Below are positions 34,708 through 46,366 of a stretch of 64,000 nt of DNA, piece after piece. Positions within the stretch are counted from its first letter, which is position 1, and each line of letters opens with the position of its first letter. Both the position numbers and the translations under genes were made by a program. The DNA lies in contig JAQFVV010012402.1 of NCBI GenBank assembly GCA_028023455.1, forward strand, positions 9,776,292 through 9,840,291, in the 5' to 3' direction. The notes under the pieces were generated by a model. The model was not told the DNA's origin and made no database searches. It saw nothing but the letters and a program-made list of their open reading frames with translations. The stretch is from Epiperipatus broadwayi (Eukaryota > Onychophora > Udeonychophora > Euonychophora > Peripatidae).

Positions 34708-36360
34708 AAGAATCCAATACAATAAGCAATATTAAACTGATCAAAAGTTTTTTTAACCACTTTCCATGTCTTGATTCACATCTCAACTCCTAATACACAT
34801 TTTTTCGGAAAATGTATATTATTATTGAAATCTGCTTAGCTATCATAATTATTAAATTTGACAGCACTCAACATGTTTTGTTGGTGTTATTTAAAAAAAA
34901 AAACGCATATGGTTTTATTGCTTAAGAGTTCACAAGAAGTTTGAGCGCCAGAATCAACTGCGCCAAAATGTACAAGGTCTATTTTAAAAGACATACTCAC
35001 AAATCTGAGATAATCCAATAACTCGAGGAAAACATTCACACACAGATCTGAGAACTGTAACCAGCTATACTGGTAGCTAATAAGGAAACTATGGAAAGAG
35101 AAAGACCTTGCTATACAGAAAATGAGATGTATGGTTGAGGTGGGAGGGAGTAGGATATTTTCCTCTAAAATTATAGTATAATAATTATTGGATAAACTGT
35201 TTGTAATTTATTGTTTAAAATAATCGGTAAATATATTTATCGAGAAAAAAGATTTTTTTTTTTCACTTTTAATATTCCTTTAATGACTTTTGGGTATATA
35301 AATACTTCAATTTTTAAATTGTATATATGTACATAAACAGAAAGTTATAAATGCATAGTTGTAAATCAATATAAATAAATAGATTCCATTTTAAACTATA
35401 ATTAAGAATGTTAATATGTCATTGATTTTTATAAAAAAAATCCAGTTGAGAGCCTTTCAATATGTTTACATTATTGTCAAAATTATTGTTATATTTATTT
35501 TCAACTATTTGTTTATAGTTTTCTAATTACCTTATATATGTATTACTGAATTCTTTAGTGTTTATGTAGATATGCAAATACTAATCTTTTAAAAAAAATT
35601 CTCTGTATTTATCAAGAATACAATACAATAAGCAATATTAAACTGCGATCAAAAAATTTTTTAAACACTTCTCACATCTTGATCCACATTTGAACTCCTA
35701 ATACACATTTTTTTGGTCAATGTATAATGTTGTTAAAAACTCCTTAGCTATTATAATTTTTAAATTTTACACTACTCAACATCTTTAGTTGGTGCTATTT
35801 TAAAAGATAAATGTGACATAATCCAGCGGCTCAAGGACAACATCCACCCAAAGATATGACAACTGCAACCAGCTACACTGATAGCTAATAAGGAAAATAT
35901 AGAAAAGGGAAGCTTTGCTATATCGAAAATGAGATATATGGGGGGGGTATGACATTATTCTCTTCTAAAATTATGATGTAATAAATTGTTTAAAATAATC
36001 ACTATATATATTTATCGAGAAAAAAGATTTTTTTTCACTTTTAATAATCCTTTAATGACTTGGATATATAAATACTTGAATTTTTAAATTGTATATAAAT
36101 GCATACTTGTAAATCAATATAAATAAGTAAATTTCATTTTAAATTATGATTAAAAATGTCAATATGTCATGATTTTTATTAAAAAAATCCAGTTGAGAGC
36201 CTTTCAATATATTTACATCATTGTCAAAATTGTTGCTATATTGATTTTCAACTATTTGTTTATAGTTTTCTATTTACCTTATATGTATATTACTGAATTA
36301 TTTAGTGTTTATGTAGATATGCAAATATTAATCATTTAAAAGAATTCTTTTGTATTTTTT
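34708..36360. repeat. Tandem duplication of a roughly 0.75-0.9-kb segment
   Basis: Unit 1 (34708-35611) and unit 2 (35614-36360) share CAATACAATAAGCAATATTA at their starts, the CCTTTAATGACTT block and the GCAAATA..AATC end. Unit 2 lacks about 150 bp. Each unit has a short string (ACAACTGCAACCAGCTACAC in unit 2) that reads like the end of a transposase (LQPATL), so the unit may derive from a DNA transposon. Confidence 0.7.
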
Positions 36361-36884
36361 AGATAAATTTCAATTATGATGTAATAGGCAAATTACAGAT
36401 AAAAACTGGCATTGCAAATTGAAATTACATCATATAATAATAGTATTTATTTGACTTACATTTAACCAAAAGTGGAACTACTTTCCATTATCATTCTACA
36501 TTATTTAAAGGTTGTAAATTAAGCATTAATACTTTATAGATGTGAACACTGAAAATATCATAACTTCCTAAATGTTTTCATTTGTAAACAAGACTCTCCC
36601 ATAAAGAGTTATATTAACACTTCATAAATGTGAAAACTGGAAATACTACTTCCTAAATATTTTCACAAGTAAACATTATTTTCCCAAAAAGTTATATATA
36701 ATAGTTAGAATTTTAGATGTGATTCTTGATATTTAACATGCTAGACAGTTGTGTGTCATGGATTTTTGTTTATAACAATTCTTAAATACATTACAAGATA
36801 GCATGAGTTCACTTTGCAATGCCAATTTTTAATCGGTAGTTTGTCTGATTACAACATAGCTGAAATTTATCTCTCAAAAAATAC
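36352..36884. mobile_element. Foldback (long-TIR) element
   Basis: Arms at 36352-36423 and 36808-36884 are imperfect inverted copies of about 70 bp (AGATAAATTTCA...GCATTGCAAATTG and its complement). The interior has a tandem duplication of about 75 bp (AACACT...TTCCTAAAT...TTTTCA). No coding capacity. Superfamily unknown. Confidence 0.6.
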
Positions 36885-37065
36885 ATGGAGAAATCCCATT
36901 AAATTAGCAATATTTACATCTAAAAGGTTGTGAAAGTTTTCTAATTATTATATATGATTCTTTACAGAAGAGTTTATTTACTTGTTTTCACAGATACAAA
37001 GTATCAATGTATAATCTGCAAAACTTAAAAATATAGAATAGTAAATTGAAAGCAATTCCTCTTTT

Positions 37066-37285
37066 AAGCCAATAAACATCACATGATTACCATTTTTTAT
37101 GCTTGCTCTTAACTGTTATTAAAACAGGCAAAATTCTCTATACGTATTGCCATTCAGTGCAAGCCAGAGTAATCAATGGATGCCAGAAGGCACTAGATGG
37201 GGATTTTATGCACAAATCTTCTGGCATCCATTCATTACTCTGGCTTGCACTGAGTGGCAATACATATAGAGTTTTGCCTGTTTTT
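37066..37285. mobile_element. Short family 1 foldback insertion
   Basis: A 220-bp insertion flanked by AATTCCTCTTTT (37054-37065) and AATTCCACTTTT (37286-37297), 12 bp with one mismatch. It begins AAGCCAATAAACATCAC and ends TTTTGCCTGTTTTT, the same two termini as the copy at 9755-10225. The centre with the hammerhead is deleted, leaving a near-palindrome. The frame at 37103-37327 is a reading of this repeat. Confidence 0.75.
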
Positions 37286-38589
37286 AATTCCACTTTTGGT
37301 TTAAAGGTATGGCAGACTAATTATTAGCAAATTATTTTTATTTTGTAATGACATAAAACAAGCTAGAATAGAAGTTCATGGATAGGTTTATACAAGATAA
37401 TAATTGCGGCTCAGTCATATTGAGAGGTAGTTGGCAAGTATGATTGTGATTCATGAACTGACTATAATTTTAGGCCTGGTAATAATCTCTTATCTTTTAT
37501 TCATGAGAAAAGTTATAGAGGAGGAATAATAGAGGGGGGATTCACTTCTTTTCTGCTGTAGTAAAATTAATATATAAATATATTAAGTTATAGTGACCAT
37601 AATAGAATATATTATATTATTAGCTGAAGATATAGTAGAATATGATAAATATAATAATATGTTGATATGACCATCATCTGCTCATTATGTTAAGTAAAAT
37701 ACAATGATAAATGGCTAAAATAGGCTCTTTTAAGGAATTGTGTATTAATAACCCAGTGAATGAAAGGTTATGTAGACTATGAAAACAACCTTAGTTAATG
37801 TGTGTGACAGACAATTACAGTTCTATCCCTTTTAACTGATGTATGGAAAAGCAATTGGAATTTTAAATTTTTGATTTTGTTTTTAAGTTATTAAGTATAT
37901 TATTGCAGCACAAATTTAAAATAATAATTAGGAATAGATAAGACTATGGGTTTCATAGCAGAACTGAGAAAGTTAGCTAATACTTGCAAGTTTATTAGCT
38001 TAGCAGATACAGCATTTACAGATAGATTTGTTTATAGTATAAAGTATCATTTGCTTATCAAGCTGCTTATGAATGCTGAAACTACATTTGAGACACCATT
38101 ATCCAACTCTTATTAAATATAGGAAATCAAGCTATATCACTGGCATATGGCAAGTCAAGGATTAAAATAACAAATTTACAACATAGTTATAAGGCTGGGT
38201 CTAAATTAGATACAGTGTAAAAACCTGCTTTGGGTAAATAGATGTTTAAAATAGTGTTATCTCTATGTGGATAATCATGATTAAGGAATGTTTCATTTCA
38301 AGAAAGAAACTAGCAGATTTTGCAGTAAATTAGAGTATTTAGATAGGATATGCTTATGTAAAACATGCCATTAATTTCCTTAAAAATTGGGAGGAGAGTA
38401 AAACCATTAATGATAAGCAAAATAGCAAAATTGAATAAACAAAATTTTTATTAATTATTATTTCACCAGATATATCTAGCCTAAATAGGCCTTTTTTTTT
38501 TTTTTAATTGGTTAACTTTAATCACTTTTTTTTTTTTAAGATTTAATGTAAATTAAACAAAAGATTTTAATATTATATAAATAAATTTG

Positions 38590-39424
38590 TAATATTAATA
38601 AGCCAATAAGCTAATACACATGCGCTTTGCAGATGTCACTATATAAATGAATACTCCCTCTTTTTCAAACACAAGATAAGGTCTTTAAGAAAATATAGAA
38701 TGAATCCACCTATATTTTCGATCCAACCGTATATGTATGGGCAAATCTGAAGTGTTTGAAATGAAGAGCGTGAAGTTATTAATTGATCACTTTAAATTAC
38801 TTTTTTACTACATAAATGAATGATGCCAATGAAATTTCTAGAATTTACGATATGTCATTCTTATAATTAAGCATATGTAAACAAGACATTTATTTTTTAT
38901 ATAGCGCGATGTTTTATAATCTATAATATTAATAAGCTAATACATATGCGCTTTGCAGATGTCACTATATAAATGAATACTCCCACTTTTTTAATCACAA
39001 GATAAAGTCTTTAAGAAAATATAGAATGAATCCACCTATATTTTCGACCCAACCGTATATGTATGGGCAAATCTGAAGTGTTTGAAATGAAGAGCATGTT
39101 TAATTATAAGAATGATGTATCATAAATTCTAGAAATTTTATTGGCATCATTCATGTACATAGTAAAAAAGTAATTTAAAATGATCAATTAATAACTTCAC
39201 GCTCTTCATTTCAAACACTTCAGATTTGCCCATACATATACGGTTGGGTCGAAAATATAGGTGGATTCATTCTATATTTTCTTAAAGACTTTATCTTGTG
39301 TTTGAAAAAGTGGGAGTATTCATTTATATAGTGACATCTGCAAAGCACATGTGTATTAGTTTATTGGCTTATTAATATTATAGATTATAAAACATCGCGC
39401 TATATAAAAAATAAATGTCTTGTT
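38590..39424. mobile_element. Family 4 composite palindromic insertion
   Basis: Two direct units (about 38600-38890 and 38920-39110) are followed by an inverted unit (39120-39424), sharing AATGAATCCACCTATATTTT and TATGTATGGGCAAATCTGAA. The tail is ATAGCGCGATGTTTTATAAT. Exact 14-bp repeats TATAAATAAATTTG flank it (38576-38589 and 39425-39438). The interrupted host segment has a neighbouring duplicate that serves as an empty-site control. Confidence 0.8.
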
Positions 39425-39438
39425 TATAAATAAATTTG

Positions 39439-39660
39439 ATAAATGTACAACACAATTTAAATACTATATCTATTTAGTTCTGTACTGTATTTAAAAGCAC
39501 ATGTATTGATTTTTTTCTGACATTTTTTTTAATGAATATTAAACAAAAGATTTTAATATTATGTAAATAAATGTGAGAAATGTACACCACAATTTAAATA
39601 CTATATCTATTCAGTTCTGTACTGCATTTAAAAGCATATGTACTGATTTTTTTCTAACGT
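39439..39660. repeat. Tandem duplication of host segment next to family 4 insertion
   Basis: ACAATTTAAATACTATATCT...TTTTTTTCT is present twice (39450-39520 and 39590-39655), with AAACAAAAGATTTTAATATT before the second unit and also at 38557 before the insertion. The first unit is the one interrupted by the family 4 element. Confidence 0.7.
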
Positions 39661-40449
39661 TTTTTATTAATGGCAGATTTTTCAATTTTGAATTTGACAG
39701 CATTACGAATAAACATTTTTAAGTGGTTGTGAATTTGACACATGACAGCATTACAAAACATACATTCAGACGCCAGGCAAAATAGAGATTTTATATAAGA
39801 GATAGCTACAGAATTCAATTTAAGGTCAGTCATTTTTATAGTTTCCAAGAAAATGAAGACTAAATAAATAAAATCAAAAAGTGTCATGTTGTAAGCAGCT
39901 TTTTGCAAGGACATAGTGTTATTGCTATAAGAATGAATGGTAAAAGTAGGCATAGCTAAATTTAATAAGAATTTTTTTTTCCTACTAATATCAGTTGAAG
40001 CCCATAACAAAATGCATATCAAGATTTTCTGAGATTTTTAATAGGAAGGTAATTGCTATATAAGAGTAGCACTTTCATATGCCATATAAAATAAGCAATT
40101 CCCCAGCCAGTTTCTTTAGTAAATGACTTCTGAAATAGGAAGAACTAAGCTGCCTCCAAACTGAGATCTTCCATATCCACAACTACTATAACAATAAAAG
40201 CAAATGGGGAGGTTAGAATAAGTAGAGATAAACAAATGTACAATAAATAAAGTCTTAATAATGTGCAATTACCCACCATACTTGTGAGAAAAAAGTTTCT
40301 ATAAAAATTGACTTGAAATATGCTTATCTTCAAATCCTGTTAATGATTAATATCCTTAATTATAGACTATAATAATCTACAAGAGGTTGGTTAAAATAAA
40401 TAGGTTAGCATTTAGGATATCAATGATTCCAGTCACCCAGCATTTAATG

Positions 40450-41150
40450 CAGTGTTTTCCAGTCTTTTTACTCTCACGACACATTTTTGGGAGAAATTCC
40501 TTTTTGCGGCATACCCATGCCTTGCATAAAGAAATTAACTTCTAAATAAATGAAAACAAAAGACAATTTAAACAGAACTTTTAATTTTGAGGTAGAAGCC
40601 ATGATGAATTGCATTGTTAAATAGAAAAGTGAATTGTAAATTAGTTAATAAATAAATAAACTTTTAATTATTAACATTTGCACACATACAAAAATTTTGT
40701 ATAAAAAATTACATGTAGTTACATACAATTATTGTCTTAAAATAAAAATAATATAAACAAAGCTTTTAATTTGACTAATATTTAATACTTTGATATAAGT
40801 CAAAAGAATTTTTGTAATAAAATGACAATGTGAATTAGTAAGAATTAAAAATCCTAACTTGCATAAATACAACATAGAAAATCGCAATAAAATATTTATT
40901 GCTGTTTTAAATAACTGTGGATATTCGTATCTTAATAATATCCAAAAAGTATGTAGTGGAAATTCCAAATATTTTATTTTTAATGTTCGATCAAATGAGA
41001 GGGAAATCAGTTCTTTTTCTTCTTCAAGACAAAGATTGAAGTCTGATGTAATGTTAACAAAAAGATCTTTGAATCCATTCATGTTTATCTGTTTGGATTG
41101 ATGGAAAATATTTACTAAATGCCTTCTGAAGAATATTCAAATGGTTTTTC
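40450..41150 (-). pseudogene. hAT transposase remnant, C-terminal part
   Basis: On the - strand, ELISLSFDRTLKIKYLE, PLHTFWILLRYEYPQL and AINILLRFS correspond to the C-terminal region of BED-type hAT transposases (usual form DxTLKxxFxxxxLxxFW...EYP). The end block is degraded. At 40450 the + strand reads CAGTGTTTTCCAGTC, a hAT-type terminal repeat. The other end is missing, so the element is truncated. Confidence 0.7.
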
Positions 41151-41505
41151 ACCAATGGTGCAAGAAAATTTCTCTCTGATTTTAAAAACAAAGCTATCAT
41201 TTTCTTAATTTAATTCACTGATACTTATTATTAAAATTTATAATAAAATTAATGATCATTATTTTTCTCATTTTCTCTTTATTTTCTTTTACCTTATTGT
41301 CTTCAGTCTCAGGTTAGTACAATGTCCAGTTATTAGCTTCTCATATTATAAGCCATCTCTCTGAGTTATGTTTGTTGTAACATTTCAATCCATTTAATTA
41401 TATGCTCAGCAATTTTTACTCCAATCTTTTTTTATTTTTAGTTGTCTTTTTTTTTTTTAAATTCTGGAATTAGAATGGCCATACCTATACATAAGTGAAT
41501 AATGA

Positions 41506-41915
41506 GATATTATTTTATGTAGCGCTATGTTTTTTATGTAATAGTAATTAACTGCATATTCAACATTTTCATTATTCACTTATAGTAATATTAGCGATTA
41601 AGCCAATGCACATGTGCTCTAAAGATAAATTATAAATGAATACTCTCAATTTTTCCAGACACGAGGTATAGTATTTTAGAAAGTGTCATTCGTTCAAACA
41701 TAACAAATGTAATTTAAAGAGATCGTGTAACACCTTCATGCTCTTAATTCCACACACTTAAGATTTGCCCATACATAAACGTTTGGGTTGAAAGAATGGC
41801 TGGATTCATTCCATTCTTTCTAAAATACTATATCTCATGTCTGGAAAAATTGAGAGCATTCATTTATAATTTATCTTTAAAGCGCATGTGCATTGGCTTA
41901 ATCGCTAATATTACT
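41506..41915. mobile_element. Family 4-related palindromic insertion
   Basis: Long, almost identical inverted arms (about 140 bp each) around a loop with TTTGCCCATACATAAACG, related to family 4. A tail (41506-41544, TAGCGCTATG) resembles the family 4 tail. A 15-bp repeat ATAAGTGAATAATGA lies at 41491-41505 and 41916-41930. The left arm also contains an inverted copy of the right flank (see findings). Confidence 0.65.
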
Positions 41916-42960
41916 ATAAGTGAATAATGAAAATGTTGAATATGCAGTTAATTATATCTTAGTCTCCTAATTTAAATGATTATTGGTAAATTTCTATTAA
42001 TGATCTACATAGATAATTGGAAAAAAATAACAAGTGCTAATCTTTTACAATTGTTTAAAATAAAATATTTTTTTGGAAACTTCAGGTATACTTTTCTTCA
42101 TATATTTTTCCAAAATGATCCAGAAAACTTTTTCATCTCATCATTTCAGGGTGAATTAGAATTTTTTTCTATAATAGATTTGATATCCTATTATAAATTG
42201 CTTTGATATGAAACTATATTAGACATTAATTGATTCAAAGAATTGATAATCATTCTTGAACAGAAATTTGTAATGTTTCTTTTAATTATGATATAAATAA
42301 AAAATTAATATGTAGAGGCAAGATCATAATCTGGCATTTTAGCTCTCTGAGGATTCCTTAATTAGTAATTTTGTATAATTAGGAATAATTGTTTAATAGA
42401 CTCCATATTCATACTCTTCTTATTATAAACTTTTCACAACTTTAAAGCATTGTTTTACTGTTGGAAACTTAAACAATTAAATTTAAATAATAATAATTTT
42501 TAATATATATTGTATATCCATGTATTCAGTATATTTATATAATCAAAAATATAAACTGTATTAATAAGTTTTTTGCTATTGTCTTTTTCATCAAAATTTT
42601 TTTTAAAAAATTTGAATGTTATATACTTCATGTAATACTATTCATTTCTTTGTATTATTTATTTTAAAGATATGATGTCACATACATTGTGTACTATAAA
42701 TTCAAACAATTTAAAGTAAACTTATAAGAATATTTATAGAAAACGTATAACATTTTAATGTTTTTAATACAAGATTTAATGCCAATATTATAGATGTTTT
42801 ATTTCCTTTTAAAAATTTAATTATGCAATCAAATGGATCAGTTATGAAATTGATTTTTAAAACAAGTGTAAAGCTTCTGATATATTTTAGGTATAACAAT
42901 TGTACAAATAAACCTATCTTTAGAACATTACTGTCTATATTGAACTTAATGTAATTAGAA

Positions 42961-43011
42961 GGGATTTGAACTCAGACTTTCAAGCTTCCTACAGCTATCC
43001 ACTCCATTCTA
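42961..43011 (-). promoter_or_regulatory. tRNA-like A/B boxes, family 3
   Basis: On the - strand, TAGAATGGAGTGGATAGC resembles the tRNA A box and D arm (TAGCTCAGTGGNTAGAGC). GTTCAAATCCC at its 3' side is a near-consensus B box. The same pair recurs on the + strand at 43984-44036 with minor changes. Confidence 0.65.
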
Positions 43012-43053
43012 TACAATCGAACACACTGCCACATACATATGAAAAAGATAAAT

Positions 43054-43108
43054 GATCTCCAATATACATACTTTGTGCTGAACCAGCATTCATCAGTTGG
43101 TCCAGATC
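43054..43108 (-). ncRNA. Hammerhead ribozyme, family 3 (- copy)
   Basis: On the - strand: GATCT GGA CCAA, core CTGATGA (43090-43096), ATGCTG GTT CAGCAC, AAAG, then TATGTATA, TTGG AGATC. Stem II is a perfect five-base-pair TGCTG/CAGCA. Stem I (GATCT/AGATC and CCAA/TTGG around a GGA bulge) is perfect. G12 of the GAAA motif has changed to A, so this copy should be inactive. Confidence 0.75.
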
Positions 43109-43889
43109 ATCATCTCCCATATATATATATAATCAATGCTCAGTTTATATTAAAATAGCAAATCTTCAAACTTTAATGAACAAGCTTCACTCTTATCCAC
43201 CATCCACATCATTGAAAATCTGATGATGGAATGCTCAAAGCCCTTGTTGATGTCAAGATTATTGTCATACCCATGTTGACACTAAGTCATTCTGACTCCT
43301 CACATATAAGACCTTAATATTTAAATACCCAGAAGAGGATGGGCAGAATACAAGCTGAATATGTAATATTTAAATTCAAGTATATTGTTTGTACTAAACT
43401 TAATGTAATTAGAAGGGATTTGAACTTAGATTTTCAAGCTCCCTAAAGCTATCCACTTCATCCTATACAACCAATAAACATGACCACATAATGTGAAAAA
43501 TATAAATGATCTCCAAATATATGTATATGGATAGCTTTAAGTAGCTTGAAAGTCTGCGTTCAAATCCCTTCTAATTACATTAAGTTTAGTATAGACAATA
43601 TACTTGAATTTAAATATTACATATCCAGCCTGTATTCTGCCCATCCTCTTCTGTGTATTTAAATATTAAGGTCTTATATGTCAGGGGTCAGAATGACTTA
43701 AAGTCAACATAGCATGACAATAAAATTGGCATCAACAAAGGTTTTGAGCATTCCATCATCAGATTTTCAATGATATAGATGGCTGAAAAGTTGGAGGGTG
43801 GCGAAAATTGAAACCTGTGTATTAAAATTTGAAGATTTTCTATCTTAATATAAACTGAACACTGATTATATATATGTGTAGGAGATTAT

Positions 43890-43944
43890 GATCTGGACCA
43901 ACTGATGAGTGCTGGTTCAACATGAAATATATATATTGGAGATC
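43890..43944 (+). ncRNA. Hammerhead ribozyme, family 3, conserved core
   Basis: GATCT GGA CCAA (43890-43901), core CTGATGA (43902-43908), stem II 43909-43923 (GTGCTG GTT CAACAT; one C-A mismatch), GAAA (43924-43927), TATATATA, TTGG AGATC (to 43944). CCAA/TTGG and GATCT/AGATC form type I stem I with an internal bulge. The cleavage triplet would be ATA ending at 43935, allowed by the NUH rule. All invariant core bases are present. Confidence 0.8.
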
Positions 43945-44349
43945 ATTTATCTTTTCCACTTGAATGTATACAATGTGTGTTGGTTGTATAGGATTGGTGA
44001 ATAGCTGTAGGGAGCTTGAAAGTCTGAATTCAAAACCTTTCTAATTACACTAAGTTATTTTTAAGAAATGGTAACTTTAGTCAATTTTGATTATCTTGCC
44101 TTTGAATATTTGTTGTATATCTAAACTTATACATCTAAACAGAATATTGGACAGCATATCTTCACAAAAGAAATATATTTTATACAATATACTGACAATA
44201 AAATTATCAATACATGTGCAAAATCATTAATATGGCACACTTTGTTCTTCAATCCTGCTGGATTAATGATTTTGCCAATTCAAATAAATCACTATAATAA
44301 TGGGGAATATAAGCCATTGAAGGAAAAAAATGTATTACTATATAGTATT

Positions 44350-44619
44350 ATTCTACATGAATAAAGCATGATAAACAGAGCAGCCAAAATGTAAAAAACA
44401 TTAATTATAAACAACAATTTGCCAAGCGCAAATTCCAATATGTCACCATGATTCTAGTATACAGTACTGAAATATGTCACCATGATTCTGGTATACAGTA
44501 TCGAAAGTGCTTGGCAAATTGTTGTTTATAAATAATATTTTTTATATTTTGGCTGCTCTGTTTATCACGTTTTATTCGTGTAGAATAATTTTCATTATCT
44601 GACAGAGTTTTTATATTAT
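44350..44619. mobile_element. Family 5 palindromic insertion with 15-bp duplication
   Basis: Arms at about 44350-44431 and 44507-44588 are inverted copies (ATAAACAGAGCAGCCAAAAT; CAACAATTTGCCAAG). The loop holds a 34-bp tandem pair containing ATATGTCACCATGATTCT. A one-sided tail follows (44590-44619). Exact 15-bp repeats TTACTATATAGTATT flank it at 44335-44349 and 44620-44634. Layout is as in families 1 and 4. Confidence 0.75.
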
Positions 44620-45496
44620 TTACTATATAGTATTGTAATTAAAATGGAAGTCATTATAAATCCTAGCTAGCTATATATAAACTAAATTAAATGAAAAAGT
44701 ACAGAGTGAATCCACCTGTACGGAGATTGTGTTATTTATATAGATTTCATACTTTGCATTGTAACACATCAATAAATTGGATGCTTTTATACAATCCAAG
44801 CTAAAGTACAGATGGTCTCATTCTGTATTTTTTTTGTTTTTTTGTTTATTGACAGATTTACTAGAAGTCTACAATAACCTTTTTAATTTCATCTATATTT
44901 GAGCTATTATTTTTAATATTTATATATAGTATTGTAGTGATTAAACAAAAATTAAGTATTAATTAATATTATTTAAAAAAGAAAAAGGAAATATATTCCT
45001 TACTATATTTATGAAGAAAGTTGCTTTTCTATCATCTTTTTAAATATTTAATCAAGGTGAAGCTGCTTTACAAGTTTTAATCTTAAATAATGTTATTGCA
45101 TCAAGTATTAGACAAAGCTACTTATGTATATAACCAACATCACAAATCTTTATTAAAAGAAATCTGTTGTTTATTACTAAAAAATAAGTTAAAATCAGTA
45201 ATGTTAGGCAGATGATATTTGACAGTGCCACTAGTACTTGAATCTGTATTAGAATCTGTAGCTTCAGTTAAATGATTAAAATAATCACAAAATTATAAGT
45301 CTCAGTACAGTATGGTGTTATCAGCAATTCTAACAAAAATCTTTTACTGCAAATAGAGCATTTTTATTGCAGCACATATTTTCTACATTAATTATATTCT
45401 TTATATATATTTCTCTCATAATGATGCTCAATATAATTAAAGCCAATATTGGAAGTTGCTGAATTTTGTAACCAAATTAATTGTTATTTATATGTA

Positions 45497-45731
45497 GACA
45501 GTTCTCTACTTATGTAAACCTGGAGTACAAAACATTTTCTATTTTATAAAATGCAAAAAAAAAATTAATGTAATACACAAATCAACCTAGCTGTCAATTT
45601 TTGCTTGTCTTACACCTTGACAACGTTTCTTATGAAATATGATAGTATTTTACTTTCATATTCTACATGACAGCTAATGATTAACATTTACTAGAATGAA
45701 AATTCGACTTATACAGATAGAGGACTAGCTG
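45497..45731. mobile_element. Small pogo/Tigger-like MITE
   Basis: Inverted ends of the form CAGTTCTCTACTTATGTAAA and CAGCTAGTCCTCTATCTG..TA are flanked by TA dinucleotides. Such ends are typical of pogo/Tigger elements. The match between ends is imperfect, so this is tentative. Confidence 0.4.
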
Positions 45732-46313
45732 TACAAAAAAAAAAAAATGCAAATTTATCCCAAATAATTTTAAAAATACTTTTTTTTTTTTTACCAATTA
45801 TTAATAAATCAATTTATCGGTATTGCAATTGGCGAATTATTATCAATAATGATTAATCATTATTGCTTTATTTTTATTTTTTGTAATTTTCATGAAATTT
45901 TAGTTTGCTTTTCAATATTTGATTTTTTTTTTTAATGTAGAAAATGGTAGCAGTTCAAATTTTGTTTTATCCAAAAGGCATTATTTTAAAATTAATATAA
46001 TATTGCTAAAATTAATAATTTCCCCCTCCATTCTAACTTTTCTTTTAAAATGCTTTAAAATAATATCAGTTTTATTGATTTGTAGATAATGTATTTGTAA
46101 TTTGCCAATAGTTAAAATCGACAGTAGATTAAATAAATTTAGCTAAAGGGAACAGGAAGGGTGGAGTATTTTTATCCTAATATTGAATGTATCATTGACA
46201 CATTTTATTTATTACTCTTTGTTAGCATGAAAATATTTTTTTTGAAAAAGTTAGCAATAATATATACAGCAGGAGAAAATGGTATAATTATTACTTTATT
46301 CATAATCATAAAG

Positions 46314-46366
46314 TGTGTGTGGGGGGGGGTGTGTGATTAGAAAATAAATTACTGGGGGGGGGGGGG
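46314..46366. repeat. G-rich microsatellite with long G runs
   Basis: GTGTGTG followed by a run of ten G, then a second run of 13 G (46353-46365). Unusual in this AT-rich sequence. Long G runs can form quadruplexes and are also prone to assembly error. Confidence 0.7.

Larger units (their letters stand above)
42928..44056. mobile_element. Composite family 3 retrozyme insertion
   Basis: A - strand copy (42928 to about 43395), a short - head (about 43396-43515) and a + copy (about 43520-44056) form a large imperfect palindrome. Heads carry tRNA-like boxes (for example - strand 42961-43011). Bodies share CTGTATTCTGCCCATCCTCT and TCCATCATCAGATTTTCAAT. Each main copy has a hammerhead. Borders are truncated and I did not find a clear target duplication. 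Confidence 0.7.

Noticed and set aside
37103-37327. 74-codon frame in a family 1 insertion
   Set aside because: A reading of a near-palindromic repeat without coding signature.
39654-40022. 122-codon - strand frame
   Set aside because: AT-rich composition, no motif, and it begins inside the tandem duplication.
38700-41800. Possible hammerhead in family 4 (TCGAAA after a GCCCA/TGGGT stem on one strand)
   Set aside because: The expected CTGATGA position reads CAGATTT or AAGATTT, and stem I does not pair convincingly. Not called.
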